Source: Hyperoodon ampullatus (taxonomy: Eukaryota > Chordata > Mammalia > Artiodactyla > Ziphiidae). From it: a stretch of 64,000 nt of DNA. Below are positions 1-13,693 of the stretch, one piece after another (within the stretch, counting starts at the first letter, position 1; every line of letters begins with the position of its first letter). The notes under the pieces were generated by a model, which was not told the origin of the DNA, made no database searches, and saw only the letters and a program-made list of their open reading frames with translations. The translations under genes were made by a program, and so were the position numbers. Location of the stretch: positions 174,306,428 to 174,370,427 of the forward strand of contig OX457056.1 in assembly GCA_949752795.1 (NCBI GenBank), given 5' to 3'.

Positions 1-230
1 CCAAAAGCACTTTAGATTCAGAGAACAGAGTAGTGGTTACCAGAGAGGAAGAGGTGGGCATGGAGAGGGTGAAATGAGTAAAGGGGATCAACTAAATCGT
101 GACAGATGGAAAATAAATTTTTGACAATGAGCACACTGTAGGGTTTCAGAAGTAGAAACGTTGTACACATGAAAATTATGTAATGTTATGAACCAATGTT
201 ATCTCAGTAAAAAATAAATTTAAAAAATAA
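1..230 (+). mobile_element. L1 3' end fragment
   Basis: It holds the L1 3'UTR phrase 'cagagaacagagtagtggttaccag' in part, followed by AT-rich sequence and an A-rich tail near 205-230. It is truncated by the window edge. Confidence 0.6.
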
Positions 231-297
231 ACATCTGTTGCTTTAAGTCATCCATTCTGTCATACTTTGTTATTGCAGCCCTAGCAAATGAATACAT
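231..297 (+). mobile_element. MaLR (MLT1-like) LTR 3' end fragment
   Basis: The phrase 'tactttgttattgcagccctagcaaatgaatac' matches the typical 3' end of MLT1 LTRs. Only about 65 bp are present. Confidence 0.5.
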
Positions 298-954
298 CCT
301 TCAAGGCGGATTTAAATGCCACATTGCTGTTGAATATATTATTGGACACTTCTCACCTCAGAATTAATCACGCATCTGTAGCACACCCCTAAAACTCGAT
401 TCAAACCTAATTTGAATTGTCTGTCTTACAGTACGCACATTTGTCCACTCGCTTGAGGCTTTAACACTTGGGTCTTCACTGCACATTGTCTTATATATAT
501 ATAGCAGTTGCTCAGTGAGTATTTCTTGATTGGAATTATTGACCTGAGTGATTGCAGGGAAGAAAGTAGAGTTTATGGGTTAAACAGCTGCACTCCAAAT
601 AATGTGTTTCCACAAACTTCTTGTATTTGAGGCAATGTGAGAATTCCATCAATCCAGATGTGATTCTAATAAAAATTGTTTTTCTCACGAAATGGGAAAG
701 AAAACATTATAACTCTAAGCTAATTATTCTGTATATCATTTCTGGTTGAGTAAGGCTTAGCCCTAGTACTTGAATAGCAAAACTTTAGTAAAGAAAGCTA
801 TAATGGATGCAAATAAGTTAACTCTCAGTTGACAACTACAGCACTTAATGGCAATTTTTCACACCTCAAAGAGCAGCTCTCTGCCTCCGAGGTCATGTTT
901 ACATCCCCCTCTCTGTGCCACCTAAATTCACCCAGGGTAAAAAATTGCCACGTG
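298..954. other. Unassigned intergenic sequence
   Basis: AT-rich; I see no gene, RNA or recognisable repeat. The last 14 bases are the target-site duplication of the SINE that follows. Confidence 0.5.
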
Positions 955-1160
955 GGGCTTCCCTGGTGGTGCAGTGGTTGAGAGTCCTCCTGCCGATGCA
1001 GGGGACACGGATTCATGCCCCAGTCCAGGAAGATCCCACATGCTGCGGAGCGGCTGAGTCCGTGAGCCATGGCCGTTGAGCCTGCAGGTCTGGAGCCTGT
1101 GTTCCACAGCGGGGGAGGCCACAACAGTGAGAGGCCCGCATACCGCAAAAAAAAAAAAAA
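955..1160 (+). mobile_element. CHR-type SINE, short form
   Basis: The tRNA-derived head starts 'ggggcttccctggtgg', then a body ending 'gaggcccgcataccgc' and poly(A). The target-site duplication is 941-954 / 1161-1174 (aaaattgccacgtg, one mismatch). It is somewhat diverged from the other copies. Confidence 0.93.
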
Positions 1161-1174
1161 AAAATTCCCACGTG

Positions 1175-2027
1175 ATCCTGTGAAAAACAATTTCATGCAT
1201 TTCAAGAACCATATAGCCTTAACTTCTGCATTACTTTTTTGTTCACTTCATGATCATTGTCCATTTCCATCTAAAACTGAATAATCATTATTAATACTAC
1301 TTTTATTGAAATAGCCATTTGGGGAAATTATAGTATAATTATGAATATCCTTTCTCCCTCATTAAAATAATAACTCCCTATGAGGATGACAGCATTATTT
1401 ATAATGCTTTGTGTCCCAGATAGGACCAACAGCATGCCTGGCGTATTTTAGGTACCAAATTAACCCTGGTTGAATTGAATTTAGTATACTTACACTGTGG
1501 CCCTATGCCACGAATGCATATACACTGAAAGATTGCGATATATTTCAAATGAAGAGAAACTGTGAATCAAAACTTACAATGAATTACAATTACAAACTGA
1601 GTGAACACATCATGGATTTCTTTGCAAGTTTACTAGAGCTGTCCAGATGGGCTACAGAGTTGTGCAAAGAGGCCACAGACACGTACCTAGTCTAATTTCC
1701 CAATTTTTGTAGTCAAAGACACAGGACTTAAAGGAAGAAAGGTTCTAACCTGAAGAGGGACAATGTACCCAGGTTGACTCTTGGCACAGTGTTGGAGCAT
1801 AAGCTAAGCAGCTCTAACAAAGAAGCAAACATGGTGGCTTCAACAAGACAGAAGTTTCCTACTCTGTCATATAACAGTTCACGTGGCAAGTGGTCCAGGG
1901 TACACAGGAGTCTCTACTCCACAAGATCATATGGCAATCCCAGGTCCTTCTGTCTTGGTGTTTTGCCATTCCCTAGTATGGTGTCCTAATCTTAATACTC
2001 AAAACTGGTTCAGCACTTATTATTACT
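1175..2027. other. Unassigned intergenic sequence
   Basis: No coding or repeat signature that I can name. Only short chance open frames are present. Confidence 0.4.
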
Positions 2028-2189
2028 CTAGGTTTTCCAGGGAAACAGAACCAATAGGATACAGATATATAGATATTATAGATACAGATATATCCTATGT
2101 CTATGTCTCTCTCTCCCTCTCTGGAGAGAGAGATTTATTATAAGGAATTGGTGCATGTGGCTGTGGAGGCCAAGAAGTCCCCAAACCTG
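2028..2189 (+). repeat. Old interspersed repeat of unknown family with AT/GA simple sequence
   Basis: The phrase 'tccagggaaacagaaccaataggat', then an (AT/GATA)-rich tract, then 'gagagagatttattataaggaattggtgcatgtggctgtggaggcc' recurs widely in mammalian genomes. I cannot name the family with certainty. Confidence 0.45.
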
Positions 2190-2355
2190 CTGTGCAGCAC
2201 AGGGAGCTCTGCCCAATGCTCTGCAATGGCCTAGATGGGAAAAGAATCTAAGGAAGAGTGGAGATATGTGTGTGCATAACTGACTCACTTTGCTGTACAC
2301 CTGAAACTAACACATCATTGTAAGTCAACTATACTCCAATAAAAATTAATTTTAA
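2190..2355 (+). mobile_element. L1 3' end fragment
   Basis: It contains 'gcataactgactcactttgctgtacacctgaaactaacac' and ends 'aactatactccaataaaaatta', the artiodactyl-lineage L1 3' terminus. Confidence 0.8.
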
Positions 2356-3339
2356 AAAATCTGCAGATGTTTATAGTATGTGCATGTCCTATGAACATTA
2401 TTTGCATTCACTTTGTACCCCAAAGGCCCCATCCACAATTTTTCCAGACAAGCTTCTCTGTATTGGGCCACAGGTTAAGTAACTGAGCAATTGGACAGTG
2501 CTATATCTGACTCTTGGCTGAATCTGTTTCTGGTTCTGGTTTTGATTGTTCTTGGATGATTGTGTCCACACTAGTGGCAGCAGTGTGGAAGGTGGGCTTT
2601 AATATTATGGTAGTTCATTAAGAGATTTCTATTGGGTATAAGATGTCAGGAATGGGTATGACAGGAAATGCAGAATCTGGTATACTTATTAGCCTTTTTA
2701 ATATTTATATTTGTTTTGTATCTGCAGTAACATGGGCTCCTTTAACTCTACTTGCTTCATCCAAAAACTCTAGTCTTTTATATTTTCACTTATTAGAAGC
2801 CCAATATTAGCAAAATCTGTGAGAATGCAATTTCTAAACTAAAGATGAAAAGAAACCAAACCTCTCGCAGGCTTTCTTTGATTTTTCTAAATGAACAAAT
2901 AATTCCAAATTAATGTCCCCTCAGGGTCTTTAAATAGGCTAAAGAAAGGAAAGAGAATAAATTTTTATCAATTCAAATTATACAAATTTATCCAGAAAAG
3001 TAAGTTTCTAAAAGCCATGTAAACCAAGAATTAATGAGTGCCCAAAATATAACCAAGTTCAGCCTTTAAAAAATGACGAAAATCAATGACATTATTATAA
3101 GGTACGTGGACAACAGAAAAAAAATGTTTTGCCAAGTTCAGAAGAGCGAGATCACATACATTCTCAACAATTATGCTTCCTCAACCAATCTAATGGTACT
3201 TTATTATACGGTTTTGTCTCATTAACTGTAAAACATTCTTAATAGCAACTGAGACTTCCATTTATGAATAGGAAATGCCTGTTGAGTAGTTTCATATACC
3301 TTAGTTACTTCTGGAGGAAATTTTTAAAACACATAATAA
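2356..3339. other. Unassigned intergenic sequence
   Basis: AT-rich; no gene or named repeat seen. Confidence 0.4.
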
Positions 3340-5480
3340 GTTCTCTTAAAATCTAATGGAGTGGGGTCTTCACTTCTAGCTATGCTGGAGTAACTGGGAT
3401 CATACTTGTCCACCATTATAAAGACCTTCAAAAATGGACAAAATATGTGAAACAACTGTTTTTGGACATTAGAAAACATGCAGCAAAAACTATGATTCCC
3501 GAAGAGAGGAAAAAACAATCAAAGTGAGCACTACAGTCACTTCAGCTTTCTGCCTGGAGGCACATTACAGACCATGCTGGAAGAGAAAACCCAAGTATAG
3601 CTCAGGAGTGTCACTGAGTTCATGAGGGAAGACTGGAATTCAGGGAAGCCCATGTGGCTGGAATTTGTGGTAAAGAACCAGAGAGGAGGGAGCTATACAA
3701 AGAAAAAGCACCAGGAATCTGCATAGGAATCTGCTCCAGACTACAACTGAATACTCAGTTGTGCACTCATAGGGTGAAATTTCACAAAATCAGGAATGAA
3801 CAACTGAGAAACAATCAGAGCTTAAGTAGGGCTGAGAGATGTTTGAGTGTAGCCAGCCAGGGTGGACAGGCCTCTTTGCCCACTGAGAGTAGAGACCTGA
3901 GAGTGTCACTGTTAAGTGGTTGGGGTAAAACAGCCTTACAGTGAAGGCTACACTAGACAAGCCCTTACAAACAAGCCTCTAAAGAATCAGACAAACCCAC
4001 AGGTAATTTAACTGCCTTAAGACAGAAGCAGCAAACACTCAATGGCAAAGAATCACAGTTCACAGCCTTCAGTTAAAATTAATAGACTGAAAAGCTGAAA
4101 AATGTGGTCCAACAACTTTGAAAAAAAGCAGTCAATAGATGATAAGTAGAAATGAGTTATATGATGGAATTACAAACAGGGACTTAGAAGAGGTATTATA
4201 AATACATTCAATATTTTAAAGAAAAACATACATATAATGAAAAATACAAAGAAGAACCAAATTAAATCCTGGAGATAAAATATACAATATCTGAAGTAAT
4301 CCAATGGATGAGTTTAAGAGAGATTAGACACTTTGGAAGAAAAGACCAGTAAAAAAACCAGAAACTATCTAAACTGAAGAACAGAGAGAAAACAGATAGA
4401 AAATGAACAGAACTTTGATGATTTGGGGACAACTGTGGGCTAACTTATGTGTAAGGCAAAGAAAAATATTCAAAGGAATAAGGTTGTGGGTTTTATGAAT
4501 TTTATGAAAACAATAAACACAGAGATCCAAGAAATATACACACAACAAAAACCACACCAAACACATAATGAAATTTCTGAAAACCAATGATAGAGGAAAG
4601 TCTTAAAAGTAATCAGAAAAAGACAAATATTTTATAATAAATTAATTCATCAAAGGACATAACAATCTTAAGTTTGTATGTACCTAATTACAGAGTTTCA
4701 AATCCACTAGGAATAAAATGACAAAAAAGAAGCAGACAAATCCAAAATTATGGCTAGAGACTTCAATAATGCTCTCTCAGCAAGTGATAGAACAATCAGA
4801 CAGAAATCAATAATATAGACATCTCAAACACCACCATCAATCTAACTAACCTAATTTACATTTATAGAATGTTCTATCCAACAACAGTAGAATGCACATT
4901 CTTTACACATGCTCATAAAACATTCAAAAAGATAGATCATATACTGAGTATAAAATAAGTCAAATTTGAAAAGACTGAAGACATACAAAGCGTGTTCTCT
5001 GATGACAAAGGAATTCAATTAGGAATCAGTAACAATAAAGATACCTGGAAAATCTCCCAACACACTTCTAACGAACACATGATCAAAGAAGAAATGATGA
5101 GGAAAGTTTAAAAATATTTTTAAATGACTGAAAATGAAAGAAAACATAAAAATTGTGGGAAACAAGCTAAAGCAGGATTTAGAAGAAATTTTATAGCTCT
5201 AAATGCTTACGCTAGGAAAGAAGAAAAATCTAAAATCAATGAACAAAATTTCCACCTTTAGAAGGGAATAGCCTCAACTTGATAAAGGGCATCTATAAAA
5301 ACTCTATTCCTAATTCATATTTAATAGTAAAAGACTAAATGCTTTTCCTTTAATATCAGAAATGAGGAAAGAGAAAGAAAACACATACAAATTAGAATTA
5401 AAACTGTCTTTATTTGTAGGCAACATGATCACCTAAAAAATCTCAAGAAAGTTACTTTAATTTTTAAGTAAATTTAGCAA
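3340..5480 (+). mobile_element. Old L1 copy (5' region through ORF2 remnants), heavily decayed
   Basis: 3340-3950 resembles an L1 5' region. 4080-4630 is A-rich, ORF1-like. 4740-5110 resembles the ORF2 endonuclease end ('tggctagagacttcaataatgctctctc', 'gaatgttctatccaacaacagtagaatgcacattc'). 5260-5360 has the reverse-transcriptase region phrase 'aatagtaaaagactaaatgctttt'. Stops and gaps occur throughout. Confidence 0.6.
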
Positions 5481-5487
5481 GTTGCAG

Positions 5488-5531
5488 ATCTATATATGTG
5501 TGTGTGTATATATATATGTATATATGCACAC
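5488..5531. repeat. (TG)n/(TA)n microsatellite
   Basis: An alternating TG then TA/TG run of about 44 bp. Confidence 0.85.
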
Positions 5532-5689
5532 ATAGTTTTTCTGTTATCAATGAAGTATTCCTTCTTTCCTTGCCTGTTAACCCTGTTTTGCTTTGTTCCA
5601 CTGCCAGTTCTCAGCTGTTAATTTGTTATCCAGCCTTCACACGTTCTATATACAAAACAAAACCCTCAGTTAATCATCACTCAGGAAAA

Positions 5690-6191
5690 GCCTCACACTG
5701 CTGTAGATTACAAAAATGGCCACAAACTCTTCCCATCTTGTATGCACACTCCTTTGAAATATGACGTTATCCCTCTTGCTCTTCCCATCAAGAAGGGTAG
5801 TCTATTCTTTACCCCTTGAATTTGGACTTGGCCATGTGACTTACTCTAGTGGATGGGACATTAGTAAATGTGTCAGAAGGAAAGGCTTAAAAAGTGCTTC
5901 TACAGTGGAGGTTACTTTCTTTTAATGCTCTTTGAACTCTGCAATCACTCTATGAAGAATCCAAAGTTAGTCTCCTAATAGCAAAGAACATGTGGTCAAA
6001 CAAATCATCCCAACTGAGGTCTTCCTACACCATCCAGCCAAACACAGAGCTGCCAGCTGACCACAGAGATAAGCCAAGCTGTCTCAAGCCAAAAGAAATT
6101 CCCAGCCAACCCACAAAATTGTGAAAAATAATGCTTGTTAAGCCGCTACGTTCTGGGATGGTTTATTACACAGTAATAGCTACCTGATACA
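5690..6191 (+). mobile_element. MaLR/ERVL-like LTR, diverged
   Basis: A body with 'ggccatgtgacttactctagtggatgggac' and a 3' end with 'taagccgctacgttctgggatggtttattacacagtaatagctacctgatac' follow the pattern of old mammalian solo LTRs. The subfamily is not assigned. Confidence 0.5.
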
Positions 6192-6507
6192 TGCTACTTC
6201 TGTTTTCATTTCAGTAGCGAAAACAAATCACATGTCCACAACTCACTTCAATGACCAGCATATCCAGCGGGTTTGGGAAGCAAGATGCTAACAGATAGTA
6301 ATGATTACGCCTCAATGGTTGGGTTGTTAAATCACTTTTATTCTTCAGAGATGTAGATGTTTAGAAGTAAAAATCATATGATGTCGAAGTTTGGTATAAA
6401 ATAGTCTTCACAGAATGAGCAGACGGGAGGAGGGGGACAAAAAGGAGAGAAATAGATGAAGGAAGCATGACATGTCGATGATAACTGATTATAGGATATG
6501 GATGAAG

Positions 6508-6925
6508 GGTGTATTCATCTGCTTGGGCTGCCATAACAAAACACTACAGATGTAGTGGGGGCTTAAACAACAGATATTTTCTCACAAGTCTGGAGGCTGG
6601 AAGTCTGAGATCACTGTGCCAGCATGGTAGACCTCTGGTGAGAGCTCTCTTCCTGGCTTGCAGGTGGCTGTCTTCTGTGTCCTCACGTGACCTTCCTCGG
6701 TGTGTACATGTGGGGGGAGAGAGAGAGAGAGAGGGAGAGAGGGAGATGGCTCTCTCTCTTCCTGTAAGTCTAACATTCCTAAGAGATTAGGACTTCATAC
6801 TTATGACCTCACTTAACCTTAATTACCTCCTAAAAACCCTATTTTCACATAGAGTCACACTGGGGTTAGGGCTTCAACATATGAATTTGGGGCGGGGGGC
6901 ACACAAGTCAGTTCATTACAGACAG
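6508..6925 (-). mobile_element. MLT1-type MaLR LTR
   Basis: The reverse of the MLT1 consensus: 'tgcttgggctgccataacaaaacac', 'aagtctggaggctggaagtctgagatcac', and near the end 'ggttagggcttcaacatatgaatttgggg'. A (GA)n run interrupts it at 6717-6748. Confidence 0.8.
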
Positions 6926-7649
6926 GAATTCATACTAGTATTTCCGATTTTTTACATGTTTGGAAGCTTTCCTAAAATTTAGAAGTGTTCCTGTATTTTG
7001 TCCCCTATTGTCTGTTTATACTTTATTCAGTGAGAGACAAAAATATTCCCTGAGAGAAAATTCTGGGAGATTCTACAGTCCCTTTATACCATTAACAATT
7101 CTTGATTAAGTAGTTAGAAAGTCCAGTTCAAGATAATAAAGCTGTGAATCTGCTTTGGTATCCAATCTTCTACTCTCTTCTAGGTTGTTGTAACTACAAT
7201 AGTTCCAAGACAGCAACAGGAAAGGCATGGAGACCACCTTCTCCATTTGCGCTTATCTCCCCCATCTACCTGAAGGCCGCTTTAGCTTCTATCAGAAATG
7301 ACACGTTGGGGAAAGGGACAAGAAAAATTTTAACTGGAACTGTCATACATTGGCCTTGACCTCTCTGGGCCCTACTCTGCTACAGTTTTGTTGACGTAGA
7401 TAGATGTGCATGGTCATTTGAAGTTCCTTCTTTAACAGGAAGTCAATGGCTCCAGACTCTTCCTGCGACCTCCCTGCTCCTACAGAGGGCACTGCTAGAT
7501 AAACCTGATGAAAACCCCATAGCGGGTCTCTCTCCTGTGAGGCCCACATCTAGCCCATGGGAAATATTCACCCATCCTTCTCCCCATATTCTGTGCCTGC
7601 TAACCTACCTCACGGCAGCAGCGCTCTCTGAACTCTGTCACCAAAGCAG
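6926..7649. other. Unassigned intergenic sequence
   Basis: No gene or named repeat seen. Confidence 0.4.
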
Positions 7650-8075
7650 CACTCTGTGCGTTAGTTTCCTATTGTCACAAATTCATGATTTTACAGTTCT
7701 GGAGGTCAGATGTTCAAAATCAGTTTCACTAGGTAAAATCAAGGTGCTGGTAGGACTGTGTTACTTCTGAAGGCTCAGAAACCATTTCTTGCCTCTTCCA
7801 GCTTCTGGAGGTTACGTGCATTCCTTGACTCGTGCCACACTACTTCCATCATCACACCTCCTCTGACCCTCCTGCCTCCCTTTCAAAAGAATCCTTTTAA
7901 TTACACTGGGCTCACATGGATTATCCAGGATAACTTCCCTATCTCAAGATCCTTAATCACATTTGCAAAGTGCTGTTTGCCATGTAAGGTAACATGTTCA
8001 CTGGTTCTGGGGATTAGGATGTAGACATCTTTGGGGGGGACCATTATTTTGCCTATACATCCTGTCTACTACATT
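7650..8075 (-). mobile_element. MLT1-type MaLR LTR, diverged
   Basis: It has 'gttagtttcctattgtcacaaattcatgattttacagttctggaggtcag' and ends near 'ggattaggatgtagacatctttgggggggaccattattttgcc'. These are reverse-oriented MaLR LTR landmarks. Confidence 0.75.
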
Positions 8076-10699
8076 TCTTGCAGGTAGGGGTGTGTGTGTT
8101 GGACCCTAATTCAATATGCCTCAATTTCAAAGAACGCATAAGCGGCCTTTCCGGCTTTCCTCATGGAAGTCCCTCCCATTAGGCTTGAGGTAAAGAAGGT
8201 AGCACACTCCATTCCTCGCCCAAGGATGGCAACTGGTCCTCCAAAGATCTCTTCTCCAGTCTCTTCACAAAAGCCTATCTGACCTCTTCTTTGATCCTTA
8301 CATCTGTCAGATGGATATAGTTGTGGAATGTGTTCCTTTACAGTTCTTTAATAAAACTTACACGTGATGCTTTCAGTCCATTTGGTATCCTGATATTGCC
8401 AATACTTCAAATTGGCACCTTAGTTGAAACTGAGGGAGCATTCCATTCTAACATCCTGTAAATAATTATTTCCCTAAAGTAGAAATATGAAGTAGATCTT
8501 CAGGAATTGTTAAATTCTTCAAGCATGTCTTGTTTTGTGACAGAATAATGTATTTGATGAGTCAAAAGGAACTTCATTATTCAAAGGTGATTACTAAATG
8601 AACAACATTCTGTCGAATGCAAAAATATTTTTAGGAGAGTATTTTTGCTTCTGAATAGCTTTTCAGTCAGTTACGCTGTTCCTTCTTGAATTAAGAACTA
8701 TCACTCAACCAATCTTCTGTTCATGTGAAAAAGAATAATTTTAGCTGGAGAGCAAATCTCACCTGAAAAATATTAAATGTGCTACGTGATGTTGGCATAC
8801 TCTATTTTGCTTAAAGAAATGTATTTTTTCATTCTTAAACCTCTTTCTATTAGTGAAAGGGCTAAACTCATTTATAAAAATCCACAAAATAATAGTGCCA
8901 AAAATTATATTCACATTATTTTTAGGCATTTTTACTCAAATGATGAAAATGAATTAGTGTGTTTATCCAAAAATGTAATTGCAGCTTTCACTTGTCAGAT
9001 CTGGAATATTTCTTCCATCAAACATTTCATTAAAATAAAGATGTCTAACCTTTGATAATGCACCAAAAAATGAGACGGAATCTCTACTGGTATATTTGCT
9101 TGAACTCATTGGGGATATAGGTAACAGAAATCAAATATAGCTTCAATTAAAAAAAAAAAAAAAAGGTGGTGGGAGGGGACCCAGCGGTAGAAAAATTCAG
9201 TGATAGAAGGTATTTCACAGAACTCACAGGTAGGGAATGCAGCTGACTTTAGGATAACTCTAAACCCAGGCACTCAAAAGCCTTTGGGACTCTCTTTTGT
9301 TGCCACTCCCTCTGGTTTTCTGCATGATTCTCCCTGGCTGCGGGGTTACATGTCAGAATATATGACAACCAAAGGATCCTGAGTCATCAAATTATCAATC
9401 AAGTGACTAGGAGAGACTTCTCAGTTCAAATTCCCAGGGAAGAGACTGCCTGCTCTGGCTTGGGCCCTGTACCTGTTCCTGTAATAATTAACTACAGCCC
9501 GATGTGACACTGCATAAAGATGGTATTGATGAAATGGAGGGGTGCAAGAAAGACAACTATAGCAGGTCATTCCAAAAGTGTTTGGACAGAGTGATGCTGA
9601 ATACCCAAGAGACAGCTCAGACCTGTGCACATAAATCCCATAGGTTGTTGAGAGTATATACTTTCCATGTTGTATTATGTTTGCTTCTTTCATCTGTGGA
9701 AGTGGCATCTAGCAAGGCCACGTCTTATGCTACCATCTTTGGTTGGGGATAAGCACAGAAGGATGAAAGAAATAAAAATGTGAACACCAAACCCATGTGG
9801 CTATAAACTTGCAGAGGCAACAAACCAGAGCCCAGGTAATTACTGATAAAACTCCCCTGTTCTCTGTCCCTAAATGTAGGTAGGATTTCTTCCTGTGAAT
9901 GTAGCACATTGAAGGGCTCAGTTTCATGTGGTCATCTTGGCTACAAACCCCTGTCTCTCCAAGCACCAGGCTTTCAGTCCTGTCCCTATATGAATGTCAA
10001 GAGCCAAGCCCTTTACTCAACAAAACCTGCCAAACCTTCCAGGCCTGTCTTAGTACCAGGTTGCCAGTTTAACCCTGAAGGCAGTAAAACGTATGGAAAT
10101 CTCATATGAAAACCACTTATCAAACACAGTTTGCATTCAATGTTAGGAATGCTTAAGTTGTAATGAAAAATCCATTTATCTGGCTCAAACCAGTTTTTTA
10201 GTTTCCTTTTGTTGTTGATTATAATAATTCTAAAGTTACAGGGTTTTCTTTATCTTTTCGTAAAGCTAAACTATTTTAGGGAATAGTCTATATGAGAAGA
10301 TGATCTAAATGTCTTAGAAGCACTGTTAAAATTGCTCTATGGCAAGATATTCTCTCAGTGTCCTGCCTACACTGAGGAGACGCCCATGCAACGTATCTTC
10401 AAATGGGAGCACGTTTAGGCAACTGTACGCCACAGAATTCACACCCAGAAATTTCTAATGGCATGGAAGAAAAACTATCAAAACAAGTAGTTATGAAATT
10501 TAAGCAGGTAAGGGGATCCTAGGTGGGAAGATTAAAAACAGAAATAATGAATAAACTTTAAACAGTACAGTAGTTTCTCACTATACTCTAGGGTAAACAG
10601 AAATAGCGTATTATTTTCTTCAAAATAAACAAAAAAGAAAACAACATGAAGATTTTTATATATAGTTTATAAGGTTTAGATGGATAATCTTATGGTCCT
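8076..10699. other. Unassigned intergenic sequence
   Basis: Mostly AT-rich unique-looking DNA. An A16-type run at 9148-9164 after 'cttcaatt' may be a short L1 tail. No open frame of convincing length or codon pattern. Confidence 0.4.
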
Positions 10700-12136
10700 C
10701 ATTGTTTCTAAACAACATTCAGAGGGAAATATACAGCTCTAAATGTTTATTACAGAAAAAAAAAAGGATTAACCCCATTTAAAAAGCTAGAGAAAGAACA
10801 GCAATGCAAACCCCAAAAAACATGGGAAAAAGGAAATAATGAAGAGCAAAAGGCAATGAAAGTAGAAAGCAAACACACAATGGAGAAAATGGACAATACC
10901 AGAGTTGATTTTCTGAAAAGGTTAATACAAGTAACCTCTAGGAATACTGAATTTTTTAAATGGAGAAAACAAAATAGAATTATCAGGAATGAAAAAGGTG
11001 AAATTAGTATATACCTTAAAGGTTGAGAGGATATTAGGAAGTACTTTATGACAGTAAGTGTGTCAACTTACATGAAATGAACAGATACCTTAAGAAAATT
11101 ATACGACTTACCAAAACTGAACAAGAAGATATAGAAAACCTTTAATGACTCAGTATCTTTCAGAAAATTTAATCTGTAACTTAAAACTACCCATGAAAGG
11201 AAAACTGATGCCCAGATAACTTCCTTGAAAATTCTTCCAAATTAAGATGTAAAACTAATGCCAATCTTATAAAAACTCCTTCAGAGAACAGAGAATAATT
11301 AAAGTAGCACCATTCATCTTAAGAGGCTGGTATAGTATTAATCTAAAACCTAGTAAGGATTATTAAAAGAAAATTATGGATCAATTTCTCTAATAAACAT
11401 AAATGCAAAAATCTAAAAATGCATATGCAAATAAAACCCAGTAATGTATTGAAAGGATAATATTTTATGATCAAATAGTATTTATTCCAGAAATGCAGGG
11501 TTGCTTTAACATTCAAAATTCAGTCAGTGTACTTGACTATAATATCAGAATAAAGGAGAAAACCATTCAAACATTTCAACAAATATTGAAAAGGCACTTG
11601 ATAAAATCCAAATCTCATTCATGGCAAAACTCAGCTAACTCAGCTGAGGTAAAACTCAGCTAACTCATGGTAAAAAACAAAACTTTCTTAATATCATAAA
11701 AGCTATTTACAAAACACCTAAATTTAATGTCATATCAAAAGATGAAATACTAGAGGACTGAGTGTAAAAATCCTCAATAAAATAATAGCAAAAAAAAAAT
11801 TCAACAATACTTTAAAAGGATTATATACCATGATCAAGTAGGATTTATTTCTGGAGTGAAAGGATGATTCAATACATGAAAGTCAATCAATGTACTATAC
11901 CACATTTACAAAATAAAGGGGAAAAAAACCCAAGAGCACCTCAACTGATACAGGAAAAGCACTGATAAAATTTAGTACCCTTTCATAACAAAAACATTCA
12001 ACAAAACTAGGAATAAAAGAAAACTACTTCAACATAACAAAAACCATATATGAAAAGCCCACAGCTAACATCACACTCAATGGTGAAAAACTGAAAGCTT
12101 TTCCTCTGAGATCAGGAACAAGATGAAAACACTAAT

Positions 12137-12725
12137 CTGAAAAGATATATGCACCCCAATACTCATAGCAGCATTATTTACAATAGCCAAGATATGGAAG
12201 CAACCTAAGTGCCCATCAACAGACGACTGGATAAAGAAAATGTGAGAGAGAGATACATAATGGAATATTACTCATCCATAAAAACGAATGGAATTTCACC
12301 ATTTGCAACAACATGGTCAAATCTGGAGGGTATTATGCTTAGTGAAGTAAGTCAGACAGAGAGAGATGAATACTGCATGTTTTCACTTATATGTGGAATC
12401 TAAAAAATAAACAAATGAATATAGCAAAACAGAAACAGACTCACAGATACAGAGAACAAACTAGTGGTTACCAGTGGGGAGAGGGGTGGGGGGGAAGGGC
12501 AAGATAGGGGAAGGGGATTAAGAGGTACCAACTACTAGGTATAAGATAAGATACAAAGATGTAATATACAGTACAGGATGTAATGTATGAGAATATAGTC
12601 AATATTTTACAATAATTTAAAAAGTAGTATAAACTATAAAAACATTGAATCACTATACTGTACACCTAAAACTAATATAATATTATAAATCAACCATACT
12701 ACAATTTGAAAAAAATTTTTTAAAG
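12137..12725 (+). mobile_element. Younger L1 3' end nested in the older L1
   Basis: The ORF2 C-terminal end ('gaatattactcatccataaaaacg', 'gaagtaagtcagacagagagagatg') plus 3'UTR, ending 'aatcaaccatactacaatttgaaaaa'. The older L1 text breaks off at 'gatgaaaacac' and resumes at 'atactttcatcgcttctattcaac', which shows the insertion. Confidence 0.75.
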
Positions 12726-13042
12726 ATAAAGATACTTTCATCGCTTCTATTCAACATAGTACTGGAAGTCCTAGCCAAAGCAGTTAGACAAGAAAAAGAA
12801 ACAAAATTTACCCAAATTGGAAAGGAAGAAATAAAATTATCTCTGTTCAAAAATGACATGATCTTACATAAGGAAAATTTAAACATTGAAAACAAACTGT
12901 TAGAATAGACAAATTCAGCAGAGTTACAAGGTACAATATCAAGTCACAAAAATCAGTTGTGTTTCCACTAACAATGAACAATCCAAGCAATGAAATTAAG
13001 AAGACAATTCCTTTTATAATACCATCAAAAATAAATAAAATA

Positions 13043-13175
13043 CAGTTGACTCTTGAACAACACAACACAGGCTTAAACTGTGCAGGGTCCACTTATACAT
13101 GGATTTTTTTCAATATATGTGTACTATTGTAACTACTACTATAACTACTACATGTCCTATAATAAACATGTTATA
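13043..13175 (+). mobile_element. DNA-transposon-like fragment nested in L1
   Basis: After a TA comes 'cagttgactcttgaacaacac', then 'gcagggtccacttatacatggattttt', a well-known end of old Tigger/MER-type elements. It is truncated, and L1 sequence resumes near 13176. The family name is uncertain. Confidence 0.5.
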
Positions 13176-13316
13176 ATGTCAATATGACCCAAAGAGACCT
13201 ACAGATTTAGCTCAATCCCTTATCAAAATCCAAAACATGTTTTTTGCAGAAATAGAAAAACCCATCCTAAAATTCATTTGGAATCTCAAATAATCCCAAA
13301 TAACCAAAGTAATCAT

Positions 13317-13693
13317 TATGTGCGTTATTATGTCCCCCAGAACTCCTATGTTGAAGCTCTGACCCCCAGTAGCTCAGAATGTGACCGTATTTGGAGAGAG
13401 GACCTTTAAAGAGGTGACTGGGGTGGGCCCTAATCCAATCTGACTGGTGTCCTTAAAAGAGGAAATTTTGATACATTAGAGAGACGTCAGGGATGTACAT
13501 AAAGAAAGGCCATGTGAGAATGGAGAGAGAAGGTGGCCATCTGAAAGTAATGAGAGAGGCCTCATAAGGAACCAAACCTGTCAATACATTGATCTTGGAC
13601 TTCTAGCACCCAGAACTGTGAGAAAATTAAAGTCTGCTGTTTAAGCCACCCAATCAGTGATATTTTATTATGGTAGCCCTAGCAAACTAATAC
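13317..13693 (+). mobile_element. MLT1-type MaLR LTR nested in L1
   Basis: It has 'ttattatgtcccccagaactcctatgttgaagctctgacccccag' at the start and 'gtctgctgtttaagccacccaatcagtg...ggtagccctagcaaactaatac' at the end. L1 text 'caaagtaatc' before it continues after it as 'cttgaaaaaggaaaacaaag'. Confidence 0.85.
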